Shown piece after piece: positions 19,102 to 27,490 of a DNA stretch of 42,559 bases (positions within the stretch are counted from its first letter, which is position 1; each line of letters opens with the position of its first letter). Below the pieces are notes generated by a model, which was not told the DNA's origin, ran no database searches, and saw nothing but the letters and a program-made list of their open reading frames with translations. Source of the DNA: Rhodococcus rhodnii NBRC 100604 (lineage in GTDB: Bacteria; Actinomycetota; Actinomycetes; Mycobacteriales; Mycobacteriaceae); assembly GCF_001894925.1 (NCBI RefSeq), contig NZ_BCXD01000030.1, positions 1 through 42,559 on the forward strand, written 5' to 3'. Both the position numbers and the translations under genes were made by a program.

Positions 19102-19683
19102 ATGCACGATCTTCGCGACGCCACCGCCGCCCTCTCCGCCCTCACCGCACGGACGTCCGACGCAGCCCTGGACGCCGAGACGCCCTGTGATCGGTCCGTC
19201 GCATGGCTGCTCGACCACATCGCCGGACTCTCCCTCGCCTTCACGCTGGCCGCCACGAAGACACGGTCCGACCTGATCGACCGGCCGCCGACGCCGTCAG
19301 AGGTCGCGCTCGACCCGGACTGGCGCCGCGTGATCCCGGAGCGGCTCGACACGCTCGCCGAAGCGTGGCGCGCGCCCGAGGCATGGGAGGGCACGACCCG
19401 GGTCGGCGGCGTCGACCTCCCCGCGGCCGTCGCGGCGACCGTCGCACTGGACGAACTCGTCCTCCACGGCTGGGACCTTGCCGTCGCCACCGGCTCGCCG
19501 TTCGCCGTCGCCCCCGCCGACCTCGACGTGGTGCACGACTTCGTCCTCGAATCGGCGGCACCCGGCGCGCCGCGAGACGGAATCTTCGGGCCGGTCGTCG
19601 CCGTCGCCGCGGACGCCCCACGTCTCGACCGCGTCCTCGGGCTCGCGGGCCGCGATCCCGGATGGGAGCCCGGCCGCAGCTGA
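19102..19683 (+). CDS. TIGR03086/MDMPI family metal-binding protein
   Basis: The 193-aa protein has the features of the actinobacterial DinB/MDMPI-like family: an early His in LLDHIAGLS, which would be a metal ligand, and the conserved DELVLHGWDLAVATG near residue 117. Relatives include mycothiol-dependent maleylpyruvate isomerase, but the reaction of this one is unknown. An alternative ATG at 19069 overlaps the TetR stop; 19102 fits the family N-terminus better. It is co-directional with the TetR gene and may be read from the same transcript. Confidence 0.75.
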   Translation: MHDLRDATAALSALTARTSDAALDAETPCDRSVAWLLDHIAGLSLAFTLAATKTRSDLIDRPPTPSEVALDPDWRRVIPERLDTLAEAWRAPEAWEGTTRVGGVDLPAAVAATVALDELVLHGWDLAVATGSPFAVAPADLDVVHDFVLESAAPGAPRDGIFGPVVAVAADAPRLDRVLGLAGRDPGWEPGRS

Positions 19684-19721
19684 GTGTTTGACGCCCGGCA
19701 CCGACCGGGTAGGTGGGGAAC

Positions 19722-20408
19722 GTGAGCGAATCCGACACGGCCGCACCCCGCGCTGTCCTGTTCGACATCGACGGGACACTCGTCGACTCCAACTACCTCC
19801 ATGTCGAGACCTGGACGCGCGCGTTCTTCGACGTCGGCCACCCCGTCGACGCATGGCGGGTCCACCGCAGCATCGGGATGGACGGCGACCGGCTGCTCGC
19901 GCAGCTGCTGCCGTCGCAGTCCGACGACGTGCGCGAGCGCGCGAAGGAACTCCACCTTCGCTACCACCTCGACGCCGCCGACCGGATGCGCGTGCTGCCC
20001 GGTGCCCGCGAACTGCTCGCCGACCTCGCCGGACGCGGCATCGCCGTCGTGCTCGCGTCGTCCGCGTCCGAGGACGAGATCGCCGTGCTCCGGCGCGTGC
20101 TCGACGTGGACGACCTGATCGCGGCGGCGACGTCGTCGGCCTCGGTGGAGACCGCGAAACCCGAACCCGACATCGTCGCCGTCGCGCTGTCCCAGGTGAA
20201 CGTCGCCGCCGAGAACGCAGTCCTCGTCGGCGACGCCGTCTACGACATGGGAGCGGCGACGCGCGCAGGCGTCACCGCGATCGGAGTCCTCAGCGGGGGA
20301 ATCGGCGCGGACGAACTCGTCGCGACGGGCGCCGCCGCCGTGTTCGACGACGCCGCAGACCTCCTCGCCCACCTCGACGAATCCCCGATACGGAAGTTGG
20401 TGCAGTGA
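19722..20408 (+). CDS. HAD-superfamily hydrolase
   Basis: The 228-aa protein contains the HAD motifs in order: FDIDGTLVDSN with nucleophile Asp15 and Asp17, the Ser/Thr motif in VLASSAS, Lys in ETAKPEPD and the acidic GDAVYDM. A helical cap lies between motifs I and II, as in phosphoglycolate phosphatase-like enzymes. It probably dephosphorylates a small metabolite that cannot be named. GTG at 19722 is preferred because aggtgggg stands just before it; another GTG lies 9 bp upstream. Its stop overlaps the next start (TGATG). Confidence 0.87.
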   Translation: MSESDTAAPRAVLFDIDGTLVDSNYLHVETWTRAFFDVGHPVDAWRVHRSIGMDGDRLLAQLLPSQSDDVRERAKELHLRYHLDAADRMRVLPGARELLADLAGRGIAVVLASSASEDEIAVLRRVLDVDDLIAAATSSASVETAKPEPDIVAVALSQVNVAAENAVLVGDAVYDMGAATRAGVTAIGVLSGGIGADELVATGAAAVFDDAADLLAHLDESPIRKLVQ

Positions 20409-21397
20409 TGACACGCTTCGGCTACACCCTCATGACCGAGCAGAACGGCCCGAAGGAGCTGGTCGCCAACGCGATCGAGGCCGAGCGCGTGGGCTTCGAC
20501 TTCGAGGTGTCGAGCGACCACTACTCGCCGTGGCTGTCGGCGCAGGGACACTCGCCCTACGCGTGGTCGGTGCTCGGCGCCGTCGCGCACGCGACCGAGC
20601 GCGTCGAGCTCTACTCGTACGTCACGTGCCCGACGATCCGCTATCACCCCGTCGTCGTCGCGCAGAAGTCCGCTACCCTGCAGATCCTCGCCGACGGACG
20701 TTTCGTCCTCGGGCTCGGCACGGGGGAGAGCCTCAACGAGCACGTCGTCGGCAAGGGCTGGCCGTCGCTCGACACGCGGCAGGACATGCTCGTCGAAGCC
20801 GTCGAGCTGATCCGCGAGTTGCACACGGGTGAGCTGATCACCTTCCGTGGCGAGTACTTCGATGCCGACTCCGCGCGGCTCTGGGACGTCCCCGACACCG
20901 CCGTGCCGATCGGGATCGCCATCTCGGGCGACAAGAGCGTGAACCGGTTCGGGCCGATCGCCGATCACCTCATCGCGACCGAGCCGAACGCCTCGCTCGT
21001 CGAGCAGTGGAAGGACATCAGGTCCAGCGTCGGCGACGGGCCCGTCGGGCGCAGCGTCGGTCAGATACCGATCTCGTGGGATCCCGACCGCGACACCGCG
21101 ACGGCTCGCGCGCACGATCAGTTCCGGTGGTTCGCGGGCGGCTGGAGTGTGAACTCCGACCTGCCGACGACGGCAGGCTTCGCGGGGGCGACGGCGTTCG
21201 TCCGGCCCGAGGACGTCGCCGAGGCCATCCCGTGCGGGCCGGATCTCGATCGCATCGTCGACGCCGTCGCGCCGTACTGGGACGCGGGATTCACCGACAT
21301 CGCGCTCGTCCAGATCGGCGGCGAGACGCAGCAGCAGTTCCTCGGCGAGATCGCGGAACCGCTGCTCGAGAAGCTGCGGGACGCGGCACCCCGATAG
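20408..21397 (+). CDS. LLM-class (F420-dependent type) oxidoreductase
   Basis: The 329-aa protein is a luciferase-like TIM barrel of the TIGR03557 type. It has MTRFGYTLMTEQNGP at the start, VSSDHYSPWL, RVELYSYVTCPTIRYHP, RFVLGLGTGESLNEHVVG and AISGDKSVNRFGPIADHLIAT. This subgroup is usually an F420-dependent dehydrogenase, like F420-dependent glucose-6-phosphate dehydrogenase. The ATG shares one base with the HAD stop codon, so translation is coupled. The substrate is unknown. Confidence 0.88.
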   Translation: MTRFGYTLMTEQNGPKELVANAIEAERVGFDFEVSSDHYSPWLSAQGHSPYAWSVLGAVAHATERVELYSYVTCPTIRYHPVVVAQKSATLQILADGRFVLGLGTGESLNEHVVGKGWPSLDTRQDMLVEAVELIRELHTGELITFRGEYFDADSARLWDVPDTAVPIGIAISGDKSVNRFGPIADHLIATEPNASLVEQWKDIRSSVGDGPVGRSVGQIPISWDPDRDTATARAHDQFRWFAGGWSVNSDLPTTAGFAGATAFVRPEDVAEAIPCGPDLDRIVDAVAPYWDAGFTDIALVQIGGETQQQFLGEIAEPLLEKLRDAAPR

Positions 21398-21501
21398 GCT
21401 CCGGCACTCGCGTTCCGGAGGTCCCACCGGTCACTCCTGTCACAGGTCGTTGCTAGGTTTGGCGCGACCGAGTTCGACGTGGGTGAAAGGTGTTGCGCTT
21501 C

Positions 21502-22302
21502 ATGGTGATGGGTCCCACCCATGCGATGTCGGGTGCGTTGGCGGGGCTCGCCGTCGCCGGCCTGCTGCCCGCCGAATGGGGTGCGCCTGCGTCTCCCGCC
21601 GAGACGTTCACGTTCGCCGCCGTGTGCGCGGGCGCGGCGCTGCTCCCGGATCTCGACACCCCGCAGTCGACGGTGTCGCGCTCGTTCGGCCCGCTCAGCC
21701 GCCTGCTCGCGCGCCTCGTCGACGCGATCTCGCTCGGCTACTACACGCTCACGAAGGGCAAACGCGACGGCAAACGCCGCGGCGGTCACCGCACCCTCAC
21801 CCACACGCTGCTGTTCGCGGTCGCGCTCGGCGCGGGCGTCGCATACGCCGTCTCGACCCTCGGCAAGCCCGCGATCGTCACCACGCTGTTCCTCGCGCTC
21901 GGGCTCGCGCTGCGCGGGCTCGGCGGCGACCTCGCGAAGGAGAAGGGCTGGATCCTCGTATCATTGCTGGCCGCGGCGCTCGCGGCACTCACGTGGCAGT
22001 GGTACCCGACGCAAGAGGGGTCCGCGGCACTCGGCATCGCCGTGACGCTCGGCTGCATCGTCCACGGCCTCGGCGACGCGATCACCAAGGAGGGCGTCCC
22101 GCTGTTCGCGCCGTTCGTGCAGTGGAATCGTGAGAGATGGTGGGAGATCAAGCTTCCCGAGTTCCTCTCGATCCGTGCGGGCGGCGCCGTCGAGAAGGCG
22201 CTGCTCGGCCCGGCCCTCACGCTCGGCGTCGGCGTCCTGGCGATCATGGCCGTCGACGGCGCGCCGCAGGCCATCTACGATGCGTTCACCCCGGTTCGGT
22301 GA
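21502..22302 (+). CDS. Membrane-bound metal-dependent hydrolase (YdjM-like)
   Basis: The 266-aa protein has several membrane spans and the family's conserved histidine/aspartate motifs: GPTHAMSGAL near the start, ALLPDLDTPQSTVS near 50, GGHRTLTHTLLF near 95 and IVHGLGDAITKEGVPLF near 180. These are the marks of the YdjM/LexA-binding inner-membrane hydrolase family. The start is not certain: GTG 21490, ATG 21502 and ATG 21508 are in frame, with gaaagg at 21485-21490 as possible ribosome site. Confidence 0.82.
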   Translation: MVMGPTHAMSGALAGLAVAGLLPAEWGAPASPAETFTFAAVCAGAALLPDLDTPQSTVSRSFGPLSRLLARLVDAISLGYYTLTKGKRDGKRRGGHRTLTHTLLFAVALGAGVAYAVSTLGKPAIVTTLFLALGLALRGLGGDLAKEKGWILVSLLAAALAALTWQWYPTQEGSAALGIAVTLGCIVHGLGDAITKEGVPLFAPFVQWNRERWWEIKLPEFLSIRAGGAVEKALLGPALTLGVGVLAIMAVDGAPQAIYDAFTPVR

Positions 22303-22333
22303 CTGCCCCGAACCCACGGCGGAGGAGGACTGC

Positions 22334-23128
22334 GTGAGCGACTCTCGGACAGCACTGGTCACCGGCGCGTCGTCGGGCATCGGAGCCGCCGTGGCCCGAC
22401 TGCTCGCCGAGCGCGGGTACACCGTCTACGGAACGAGCCGCAATCCCGCGACGGCGCCGTCGATCGCGGGAGTCACCTTCGTCGCGCTCGATCTCGAATC
22501 GACCGAGAGCATCGAGAAGTGCTTCGAGGAGGTCGGTGAGGTCGACGTCCTCGTCAACAACGCGGGCGAGAGCCAGAGCGGGCCGCTCGAGGAACTGCCG
22601 ATGGCGGCCCTCGAACGACTCTTCCAGCTCAACGTGTTCGGGGCGATCCGGCTCACGCAACTCGTCCTCCCCGGAATGCGCCGACGCGGCTACGGCCGCG
22701 TCGTGATGATCGGGTCGATGCTCGGGAGTTTCCCGCTCGCGTTCCGCTCGTCGTACGTCGCGACGAAGGCCGCGATCAAGGGCTTCGCGACGGCCGCGCG
22801 CCGCGAACTCGCGCCGTACGGCGTCGCGATCACGACCGTCGAGCCGGGGGCCATCGCCACCGGCATCGGCACGCGCCGCACCCACCACCTCGCCGACGGC
22901 TCGCCCTACACGGCCGAGTACGACACCATGATCGAGCATCTCGACGCCAACGAGCGCGGTGGAATCGCGCCGCGCAAGGTGGCCCAGAAGATCGTCGCTG
23001 CAATCGAATCCGATTCCCCGCGTGAGCTGTACGCGATCGGTAGCGGAGCGCCCGCGGTGTTCGTGCTGCAGCGCCTGCTGCCGCGCACCGTCGTCACCCG
23101 GTTGGTCGCACGGCGCCACGGTCTCTGA
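22334..23128 (+). CDS. SDR family oxidoreductase
   Basis: The 264-aa classical short-chain dehydrogenase has TGASSGIG at 10-17, NNAG at 75-78 and the catalytic Ser128, Tyr141 and Lys145 (SSYVATK). GTG is preceded by a very strong ggaggagga site. The C-terminal residues RTVVTRLVARRHGL recur in a degenerate copy 1.8 kb downstream. The stop codon lies in the first unit of a 16-bp tandem repeat. Confidence 0.9.
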   Translation: MSDSRTALVTGASSGIGAAVARLLAERGYTVYGTSRNPATAPSIAGVTFVALDLESTESIEKCFEEVGEVDVLVNNAGESQSGPLEELPMAALERLFQLNVFGAIRLTQLVLPGMRRRGYGRVVMIGSMLGSFPLAFRSSYVATKAAIKGFATAARRELAPYGVAITTVEPGAIATGIGTRRTHHLADGSPYTAEYDTMIEHLDANERGGIAPRKVAQKIVAAIESDSPRELYAIGSGAPAVFVLQRLLPRTVVTRLVARRHGL

Positions 23129-23163
23129 ACGGCGCGGTCTCTGAACGGCGCGGTCTCTGAACG
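23120..23163. repeat. 16-bp tandem repeat, 2.75 copies, over the SDR stop
   Basis: ggtctctgaacggcgc occurs at 23120-23135 and 23136-23151, and a 12-bp partial copy at 23152-23163. Each unit carries a TGA; the first is the SDR stop codon. Confidence 0.9.
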
Positions 23164-23169
23164 CACGAA

Positions 23170-23202
23170 CGCCCACCTCACCCGCGCGGGGTGTGGTGGG
23201 CG
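23170..23202. terminator. Terminator hairpin between convergent SDR and CsbD-like genes
   Basis: The arms 23170-23183 and 23189-23202 pair at 13 of 14 positions around a short GC loop. Confidence 0.75.
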
Positions 23203-23243
23203 CGTCGTGAAACGCTGGGGTGACGCTCAGGCTTCGGTGCCGC

Positions 23244-23486
23244 TCAGTCGTTCTGTTCGAGACGCTGCTTCTTCTCCTCGGCGCCGGCCTCCGCGCGAGC
23301 CTTCTCGGCTTCGGCTTCCTTCTGCGCGGCCTCGCGCTGGGACTCGGCCTTGTCCTGCTGAGCCTGGCCCTCGCGAGTCATGTCGTCGCGGCCCGTCACG
23401 GCGCCGGCGGCTTCCTTCGCTTTGCCCTTGACGTCCTCGACCACGCCCTTGATTCCTTCGGCGGGTCCGGAGTTCTCGTTGGTCAT
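23244..23486 (-). CDS. CsbD-like general stress protein
   Basis: The 80-aa hydrophilic protein is made almost only of Lys, Glu, Ala, Gln and Asp. Residues 11-36 (GIKGVVEDVKGKAKEAAGAV, TGRDDMT) match the CsbD pattern, and the remaining half is a probable long charged helix (QREAAQKEAEAEKARAEAG). CsbD proteins are abundant under sigma-B-type stress; their biochemical role is unknown. A good ribosome site (ggaggcg) precedes the ATG. It lies directly downstream of a SigF-type sigma factor in the same direction. Confidence 0.82.
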   Translation of the reverse strand: MTNENSGPAEGIKGVVEDVKGKAKEAAGAVTGRDDMTREGQAQQDKAESQREAAQKEAEAEKARAEAGAEEKKQRLEQND

Positions 23487-23588
23487 CGACTTCGCCTCCC
23501 GTTTCGCTGGGTGCGCGGTTCCCTCATGGACACCGCGACGGGTCGTGCTCCTTCGACGGTACGTGAACGTCGATGGTCGTAGGGGACG

Positions 23589-24392
23589 TCAGCAGCTGGT
23601 GGTGATCGGGTGCCCGTCCCGGACGAGGGCGTCGCGCAGCGTCGCGAGGATCTGCCGAAGCTCTCGCGAGACCTGGACCTGCGAGCATCCGATCTCGGCG
23701 GCGATGCGCGACTGTGTCCGGTCGAGAACGAAACGCTCGTGCAGGATTCGCGTCCTGCGCCGCGACATTCTCGCGATCGCCGGTCGCAGCGACGCGCGGA
23801 CATCGAGCGCGACGTCGCTCGCGCCGTCCTCCGCGGTCGGTTCGTGCACGAGGTCGAGTTGTTCGGTTCGGTAACAAGACTGTGCCGCTTCGGCATTGGC
23901 TATCACGGCTCGGCTCACGTCGTAATGCGACGCGAGTTCGCCGTTGCTGGGCGGTCGTCCGAGACGATGTTCCAGTTCGGTCCGGACCTCGCCCAGACTG
24001 CCGCGGATCTCCCGCGCGGAACGCGGAACGTGCACCGGCCACGTGCAGTCCCTGAAGTACTTTCGGATCTCGCCGTGCACGACGGTGGAGCCGTAGGTGC
24101 TGAAGCTCGCTCCCGCCCCGGGATCGAAGCGGTGGAGCGCCGCGATCAGTCCGCAGTAGGCGACCTGCATCAGATCCTCGAGCGGTTGTCCTCGGCCGGA
24201 GTATCGGCGTGCGGCCGCGCGCGCGATCGGCATCGCGTGGTCCACTGCGGCGGCGAGCGCGCAGGCTCGCCCCGGGTCGTCGGGCGGCAGTGCTGCGAAC
24301 TCCGCCGCCGGGTCGTGATTCTGTGTCTCGCAGCCGTTCTCGTCCGCAGTGCGGAGGTGTTCGGCCGTGACGGGGTGCGGTGTGATGGTCAT
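23589..24392 (-). CDS. SigF/SigB-type alternative RNA polymerase sigma factor
   Basis: The 267-aa protein is a group 3 sigma-70 member. Region 2 includes LEDLMQVAYCGLIAALHRFDP and FSTYGSTVVHGEIRKYFRD followed by the SigF/B/G-typical VHVPRSAREI. Region 3 has LGRPPSNGELASHYDVS. Region 4 has the helix-turn-helix RTQSRIAAEIGCSQVQVSRELR. It would direct RNA polymerase to stress promoters. No anti-sigma (RsbW-like) or antagonist gene is adjacent, so its control is not visible here. Start chosen at 24392 with tggag in front; the frame continues upstream but those residues look non-native. Confidence 0.92.
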   Translation of the reverse strand: MTITPHPVTAEHLRTADENGCETQNHDPAAEFAALPPDDPGRACALAAAVDHAMPIARAAARRYSGRGQPLEDLMQVAYCGLIAALHRFDPGAGASFSTYGSTVVHGEIRKYFRDCTWPVHVPRSAREIRGSLGEVRTELEHRLGRPPSNGELASHYDVSRAVIANAEAAQSCYRTEQLDLVHEPTAEDGASDVALDVRASLRPAIARMSRRRTRILHERFVLDRTQSRIAAEIGCSQVQVSRELRQILATLRDALVRDGHPITTSC

Positions 24393-24513
24393 CGGCACAC
24401 TCCATTCACGCGGTCGAACGCGTGGCGACCTGCGTCCGACCGGCGTTCTCGATTCGATCGGAGGCGTGTTTGCGCACCTGTCTGCCAGCGTACGCGGCCC
24501 ACGGCCGCCGCCG

Positions 24514-24541
24514 GTGTCTAGCCCGAGCCGCTTCGGGGTAT
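24514..24541 (+). promoter_or_regulatory. SigF-type promoter candidate
   Basis: GTGT (24514-24517) and GGGTAT (24536-24541) are 18 bp apart, close to the actinobacterial SigF/SigB consensus GTTT-N15-18-GGGTAT. It stands 36 bp before a small membrane protein gene, next to a SigF-type gene. Confidence 0.6.
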
Positions 24542-24577
24542 CCCTCGATGAAGGACCACGACACGAGAGGAGTGGAG

Positions 24578-24817
24578 ATGCCCGACGAACCGATCGATCC
24601 GGACCCCGAACGCACTCCTGGACTCGAGCCCGGCGGAGGAACCGCACCGGGCGACACGCCACCGGCGTCGTCGCAGACCTCGCAGAGTTCGGACATCGAA
24701 CACGACACCCAGGCGAAGCATCCCGGCACGTGGCCGGGGATGTCGGCCGCCGTGATCGTCGGCATCGTGTTCGTCGTGGTGGCGGTCGGCATCGTGGTCG
24801 CGATGCTGGTCAGGTGA
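24578..24817 (+). CDS. Small membrane protein, DUF6480-like
   Basis: The 79-aa protein has an acidic, Pro/Gly/Ser-rich N-terminal half (MPDEPIDPDPERTPGLEPGG) and one C-terminal membrane helix (about residues 52-78) ending in Arg. This layout fits the small actinobacterial DUF6480 proteins, whose function is unknown. ATG 24578 has a strong gagaggag site; an ATG at 24548 is in frame but lacks one. A SigF-type promoter stands upstream, so it is probably a stress protein. Confidence 0.7.
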   Translation: MPDEPIDPDPERTPGLEPGGGTAPGDTPPASSQTSQSSDIEHDTQAKHPGTWPGMSAAVIVGIVFVVVAVGIVVAMLVR

Positions 24818-24845
24818 CCGCGCCGTAGCAGATGCGTCGCCGCAT

Positions 24846-24874
24846 CACCGGCGCACACGTATCGTGCGCCGGTG
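24846..24874. terminator. Perfect 11-bp hairpin after the small membrane protein gene
   Basis: caccggcgcac (24846-24856) and gtgcgccggtg (24864-24874) are exactly complementary around a 7-nt loop. It lies between convergent genes. Confidence 0.75.
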
Positions 24875-24882
24875 GCACTGGT

Positions 24883-24927
24883 CGCAGCGTGGTCACCGGA
24901 CTGGTCGCACGGTGCCACGGTCTCCGA
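24883..24927 (+). pseudogene. Degenerate copy of the SDR 3' end
   Basis: These 45 nt align without gaps to 23084-23128, the last 15 codons of the SDR gene, with 38 identical positions. In the same frame they read RSVVTGLVARCHGL against RTVVTRLVARRHGL, and the stop TGA has become CGA. No further similarity was seen upstream, so it is a short duplicated remnant. Confidence 0.6.
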
Positions 24928-24939
24928 ATCCCGTCCCCC

Positions 24940-26268
24940 TCACGCTCCTGCTGCCCAGAAGGTGGGCGAGTCGGGTTCGGTGTCGTAGGCCTGCCCGTCG
25001 GACATGGTCCAGCGCAGCAGCCCGTCGCCGAGTTGCCGGACGGTCATGCGGCCCTGCGTTTTCCAGCGATGGTGGCGTCGGCAGAGGCAGGCGAGGTTCG
25101 CTTCCTCGGTCCTGCCGCCCTCGCTGGGGTTGGCGTGGTCGAACGGTGTCGTGTGGTCGATGTCGCACGACGTCGCGGGGACCGGGCAGTGCGGGAACCG
25201 GCACACCCCGTCACGGGCGCGGATCCGGTCCGCGAGGGCACGCGGGATGCGGTATCGCAGGGCCGCGATGTCCGGTGCCGGCTCGACCGGGTCGACGGCG
25301 CTGACGTGGATCCGCTGCGTCGCCGAGTGCGCGATCGCCTCACGCACGGTCTCCGGATCGAGCGGACCGACACCGGGCAGAAAGCCGATGCTCGGGATCG
25401 TTGCCGAACTACCGCTACTGGCACTGGCACTGGCACTGGCACTGGCACTGGCACTGGCACTGGCACCGAAACCGATTGATCCGTCGCTCACGACGATCTG
25501 CACGAGCGGCCCGCGCTTGCCCGTGGCGGGAATGGCGGTCGCGCAGTCATTGCGTCCACACCCACACGTGAGCCGCCCGCTTCCGTCCGCAAGCGCGACG
25601 AGTGCATCGGCGTGACGCTGCGGCATGGAACGCCCGTCACCCGCGCAGACATCGCCGATGGCCATTTCCTTCAGCCGATTCCAGATCGTCGCGGCATCGA
25701 GCGAGGGGAGCTCGCCCGAGAGGAATGCCATGCCGTCGTCGCACTGCTTGACCGAGATGTACCGCTCCTGCTTCGCACGAGCAGAGCGCTCGGCGAATCC
25801 GTCGCGGTCGTAGCGGGCCACCAAACGACGGAGCCTCCCGCTCAGCCGGGCCGGTGGTAGCCGGTCGATCGGGCCGCGAGCGAACAAGGCCGCTTCCACG
25901 ATGCGAGCCTTCTCGTCGGAGAGGTTCTGCAGCAGGTGGTGGATCGTGCGGACCTGTGCCAGATCCAGCTCACCTGCCGAGAACGCGGTATCCGTGAGGG
26001 GAAGCCGGGTATCGAGGTCTTCGCACAGCGTGATCGCGAACCACACCCGACCCTCGCTCATCCCCAGTGCGAGTGACACCTCGTTGGCTGCCGACTCGCC
26101 CGGAATCCCCACCGACCCGGACGCTTCCGCCGCCACCCGCGCCGCGTGAAACCCGCCGATCACGCGAATCTGCCGATACTCCGCACACGCCAGCACGCGT
26201 TTGGACTCGGCCAGTCCCGCCACGTCTACCAGCTCGTTTCCCGAGCCGCCCCCACCCGTCTCGAACAT
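24940..26268 (-). CDS. DUF222/HNH endonuclease family protein (13E12-type)
   Basis: The 442-aa protein has the DUF222 region (about residues 15-260) and a C-terminal HNH nuclease domain with CRFPHCPVPATSCDIDHTTP and ANLACLCRRHHRWKTQG, giving the Cys pairs for zinc and the His-Asn-His site. This family occurs in many copies in mycobacteria and rhodococci (the 13E12 repeat family) and its role is unresolved. Between the domains is a Ser-Ala dipeptide run (about residues 269-284) coded by a hexamer repeat. ATG 26268 is chosen because a TAGTGT box sits 7 nt upstream; a TTG at 26298 would cross it. Confidence 0.88.
   Translation of the reverse strand: MFETGGGGSGNELVDVAGLAESKRVLACAEYRQIRVIGGFHAARVAAEASGSVGIPGESAANEVSLALGMSEGRVWFAITLCEDLDTRLPLTDTAFSAGELDLAQVRTIHHLLQNLSDEKARIVEAALFARGPIDRLPPARLSGRLRRLVARYDRDGFAERSARAKQERYISVKQCDDGMAFLSGELPSLDAATIWNRLKEMAIGDVCAGDGRSMPQRHADALVALADGSGRLTCGCGRNDCATAIPATGKRGPLVQIVVSDGSIGFGASASASASASASASASSGSSATIPSIGFLPGVGPLDPETVREAIAHSATQRIHVSAVDPVEPAPDIAALRYRIPRALADRIRARDGVCRFPHCPVPATSCDIDHTTPFDHANPSEGGRTEEANLACLCRRHHRWKTQGRMTVRQLGDGLLRWTMSDGQAYDTEPDSPTFWAAGA
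25417..25468. repeat. Hexanucleotide microsatellite (gcactg) in the HNH gene
   Basis: Seven perfect gcactg units (25421-25462), flanked by partial or altered units (actg before, gcaccg after), encode alternating Ala and Ser on the minus strand. Unit gain or loss would keep the reading frame. Confidence 0.95.
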
Positions 26269-26275
26269 AGGTACG

Positions 26276-26281
26276 ACACTA
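26276..26281 (-). promoter_or_regulatory. -10 box TAGTGT of leaderless HNH gene
   Basis: On the minus strand TAGTGT is 7 nt before the ATG at 26268 and no ribosome site is present. Confidence 0.5.
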
Positions 26282-26328
26282 GTCGAGGGGTCCGACAACG
26301 ACCATCGGATGCCCCGCAGCCGGGGTAC

Positions 26329-27277
26329 TCACCGCAGCGTCCGCGCGAACTCCGCGAGATCGGCAGCGAGCAGCGTCGGCGCCTCCCATTCCGGGAAGTG
26401 TGCGGCGCCCGGCACCGTCCGGTGCCGCGACACCGGTTGCAGCCGACGCCACCACGATTCGGGCACGGTGTACTCCTCGTGTGCGGGCTGCGAGACGGCG
26501 ACCGGCGCGACCGACCGCGGCCACGTGCCGCCGAGCCGATCCTCGCGGTACAGCCGCAGCGACGACGCGACGGTGCCCGTCGCCCAGTAGACGGTCGCGA
26601 TCGAGAGCAGATCGTCGGGGGAGAACGTGTCGAACAGCCGATCCGGCGTCGCACACCACGCGCGGTACTTCTCGACGATCCACGCGAGCAACCCGACCGG
26701 GGAGTCGGACAGCGCGTACGCGAGAGTCTCGGGCTTGGTGGCGTGGAGCTCGTCGTATGCGCCTTCGGTGTCGTGCCACCGCCGGGACGCCGCGACGAAC
26801 GCGCGCTCGTCGTCGGTGAGATCGGCCGGGAGGTCGGCGTCGGCGGGCGCGGCCAGATGGATTCCGCCGATGTGGACGCCCGCGACGTGCCGGGGGAAGG
26901 TCGCGCCGAGGTGGAGGGCCACGGCCAGGCCGTAGTCGGTCCCGCGGACGAGATAGCGCGCGTGGCCGAGATGCCGCGTCATCAGTTCGTGGACGGCGCG
27001 TGCGATCCGCTGCGGGCCCCACCCGGGCTCGGAGGGGATCCCGGAGAACCCGAGCCCGGTAACGACGGCGCGATCACGGTCGTCGCGTACTCGGGTCCGG
27101 CGAGCGCGTCCGCGAGCCGCGTCATCTGCTCGAACGTCGCCGGCCATCCGTGCAGGGCGACGACAGGAAGCGAACGGGGACGCTCGGCGGCGTCGGCCAC
27201 CGTGTCTCGCGCAACCGCGCGGTCAGCTGCTCCAGGGTTCGGTCGTCGAGGTGGATGCGATCGTCGCGTACCGGCAT
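26329..27277 (-). pseudogene. Decayed epoxide hydrolase (alpha/beta-hydrolase with EHN domain)
   Basis: Three frames together spell an epoxide hydrolase of the EHN type. From 27277 the first 31 residues (MPVRDDRIHLDDRTLEQLTA, RLRETRWP) look like the start of an EHN domain. Near 27170-27195 the match jumps to another frame at LPVVALHGWPATFEQ, with some 60-80 residues of the EHN domain missing. Near 27050-27056 a one-base loss in the APSLPGxGFSGIPSEPGWGP stretch moves to the third frame. This continues to the stop and keeps the nucleophile region RGTDYG, a variant of GGDWG, and a C-terminal HFPEWEAP. The internal deletion argues for true decay and not only sequencing error. Confidence 0.75.
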
Positions 27278-27302
27278 GGCCGCTCCCTCGTCTCGGATAC
27301 GG

Positions 27303-27338
27303 AAAAGGCACCCTTTCCCTGAGGAAAGAGTGCCTTTT
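27303..27338 (-). terminator. Intrinsic terminator after tRNA-Pro
   Basis: The arms 27303-27318 and 27323-27338 pair over 16 positions with one wobble around ctga, ending in a run of four T on the minus strand. It is the most classical rho-independent terminator in the window. Confidence 0.85.
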
Positions 27339-27350
27339 CGCTGTATCCGG

Positions 27351-27424
<74 letters not shown>

Positions 27425-27490
27425 GATGCTCGCTCTCGCGAAGCCTGAGTCAGCTTACAGCACGGCGAGAGCGGCCAGGAAATCGGCTGG

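Noticed and set aside
25417-25468. CRISPR array or on/off phase-variable tract
   Set aside because: The unit is 6 bp without spacers and lies inside a coding frame; changes in copy number keep the frame, so no on/off switching.
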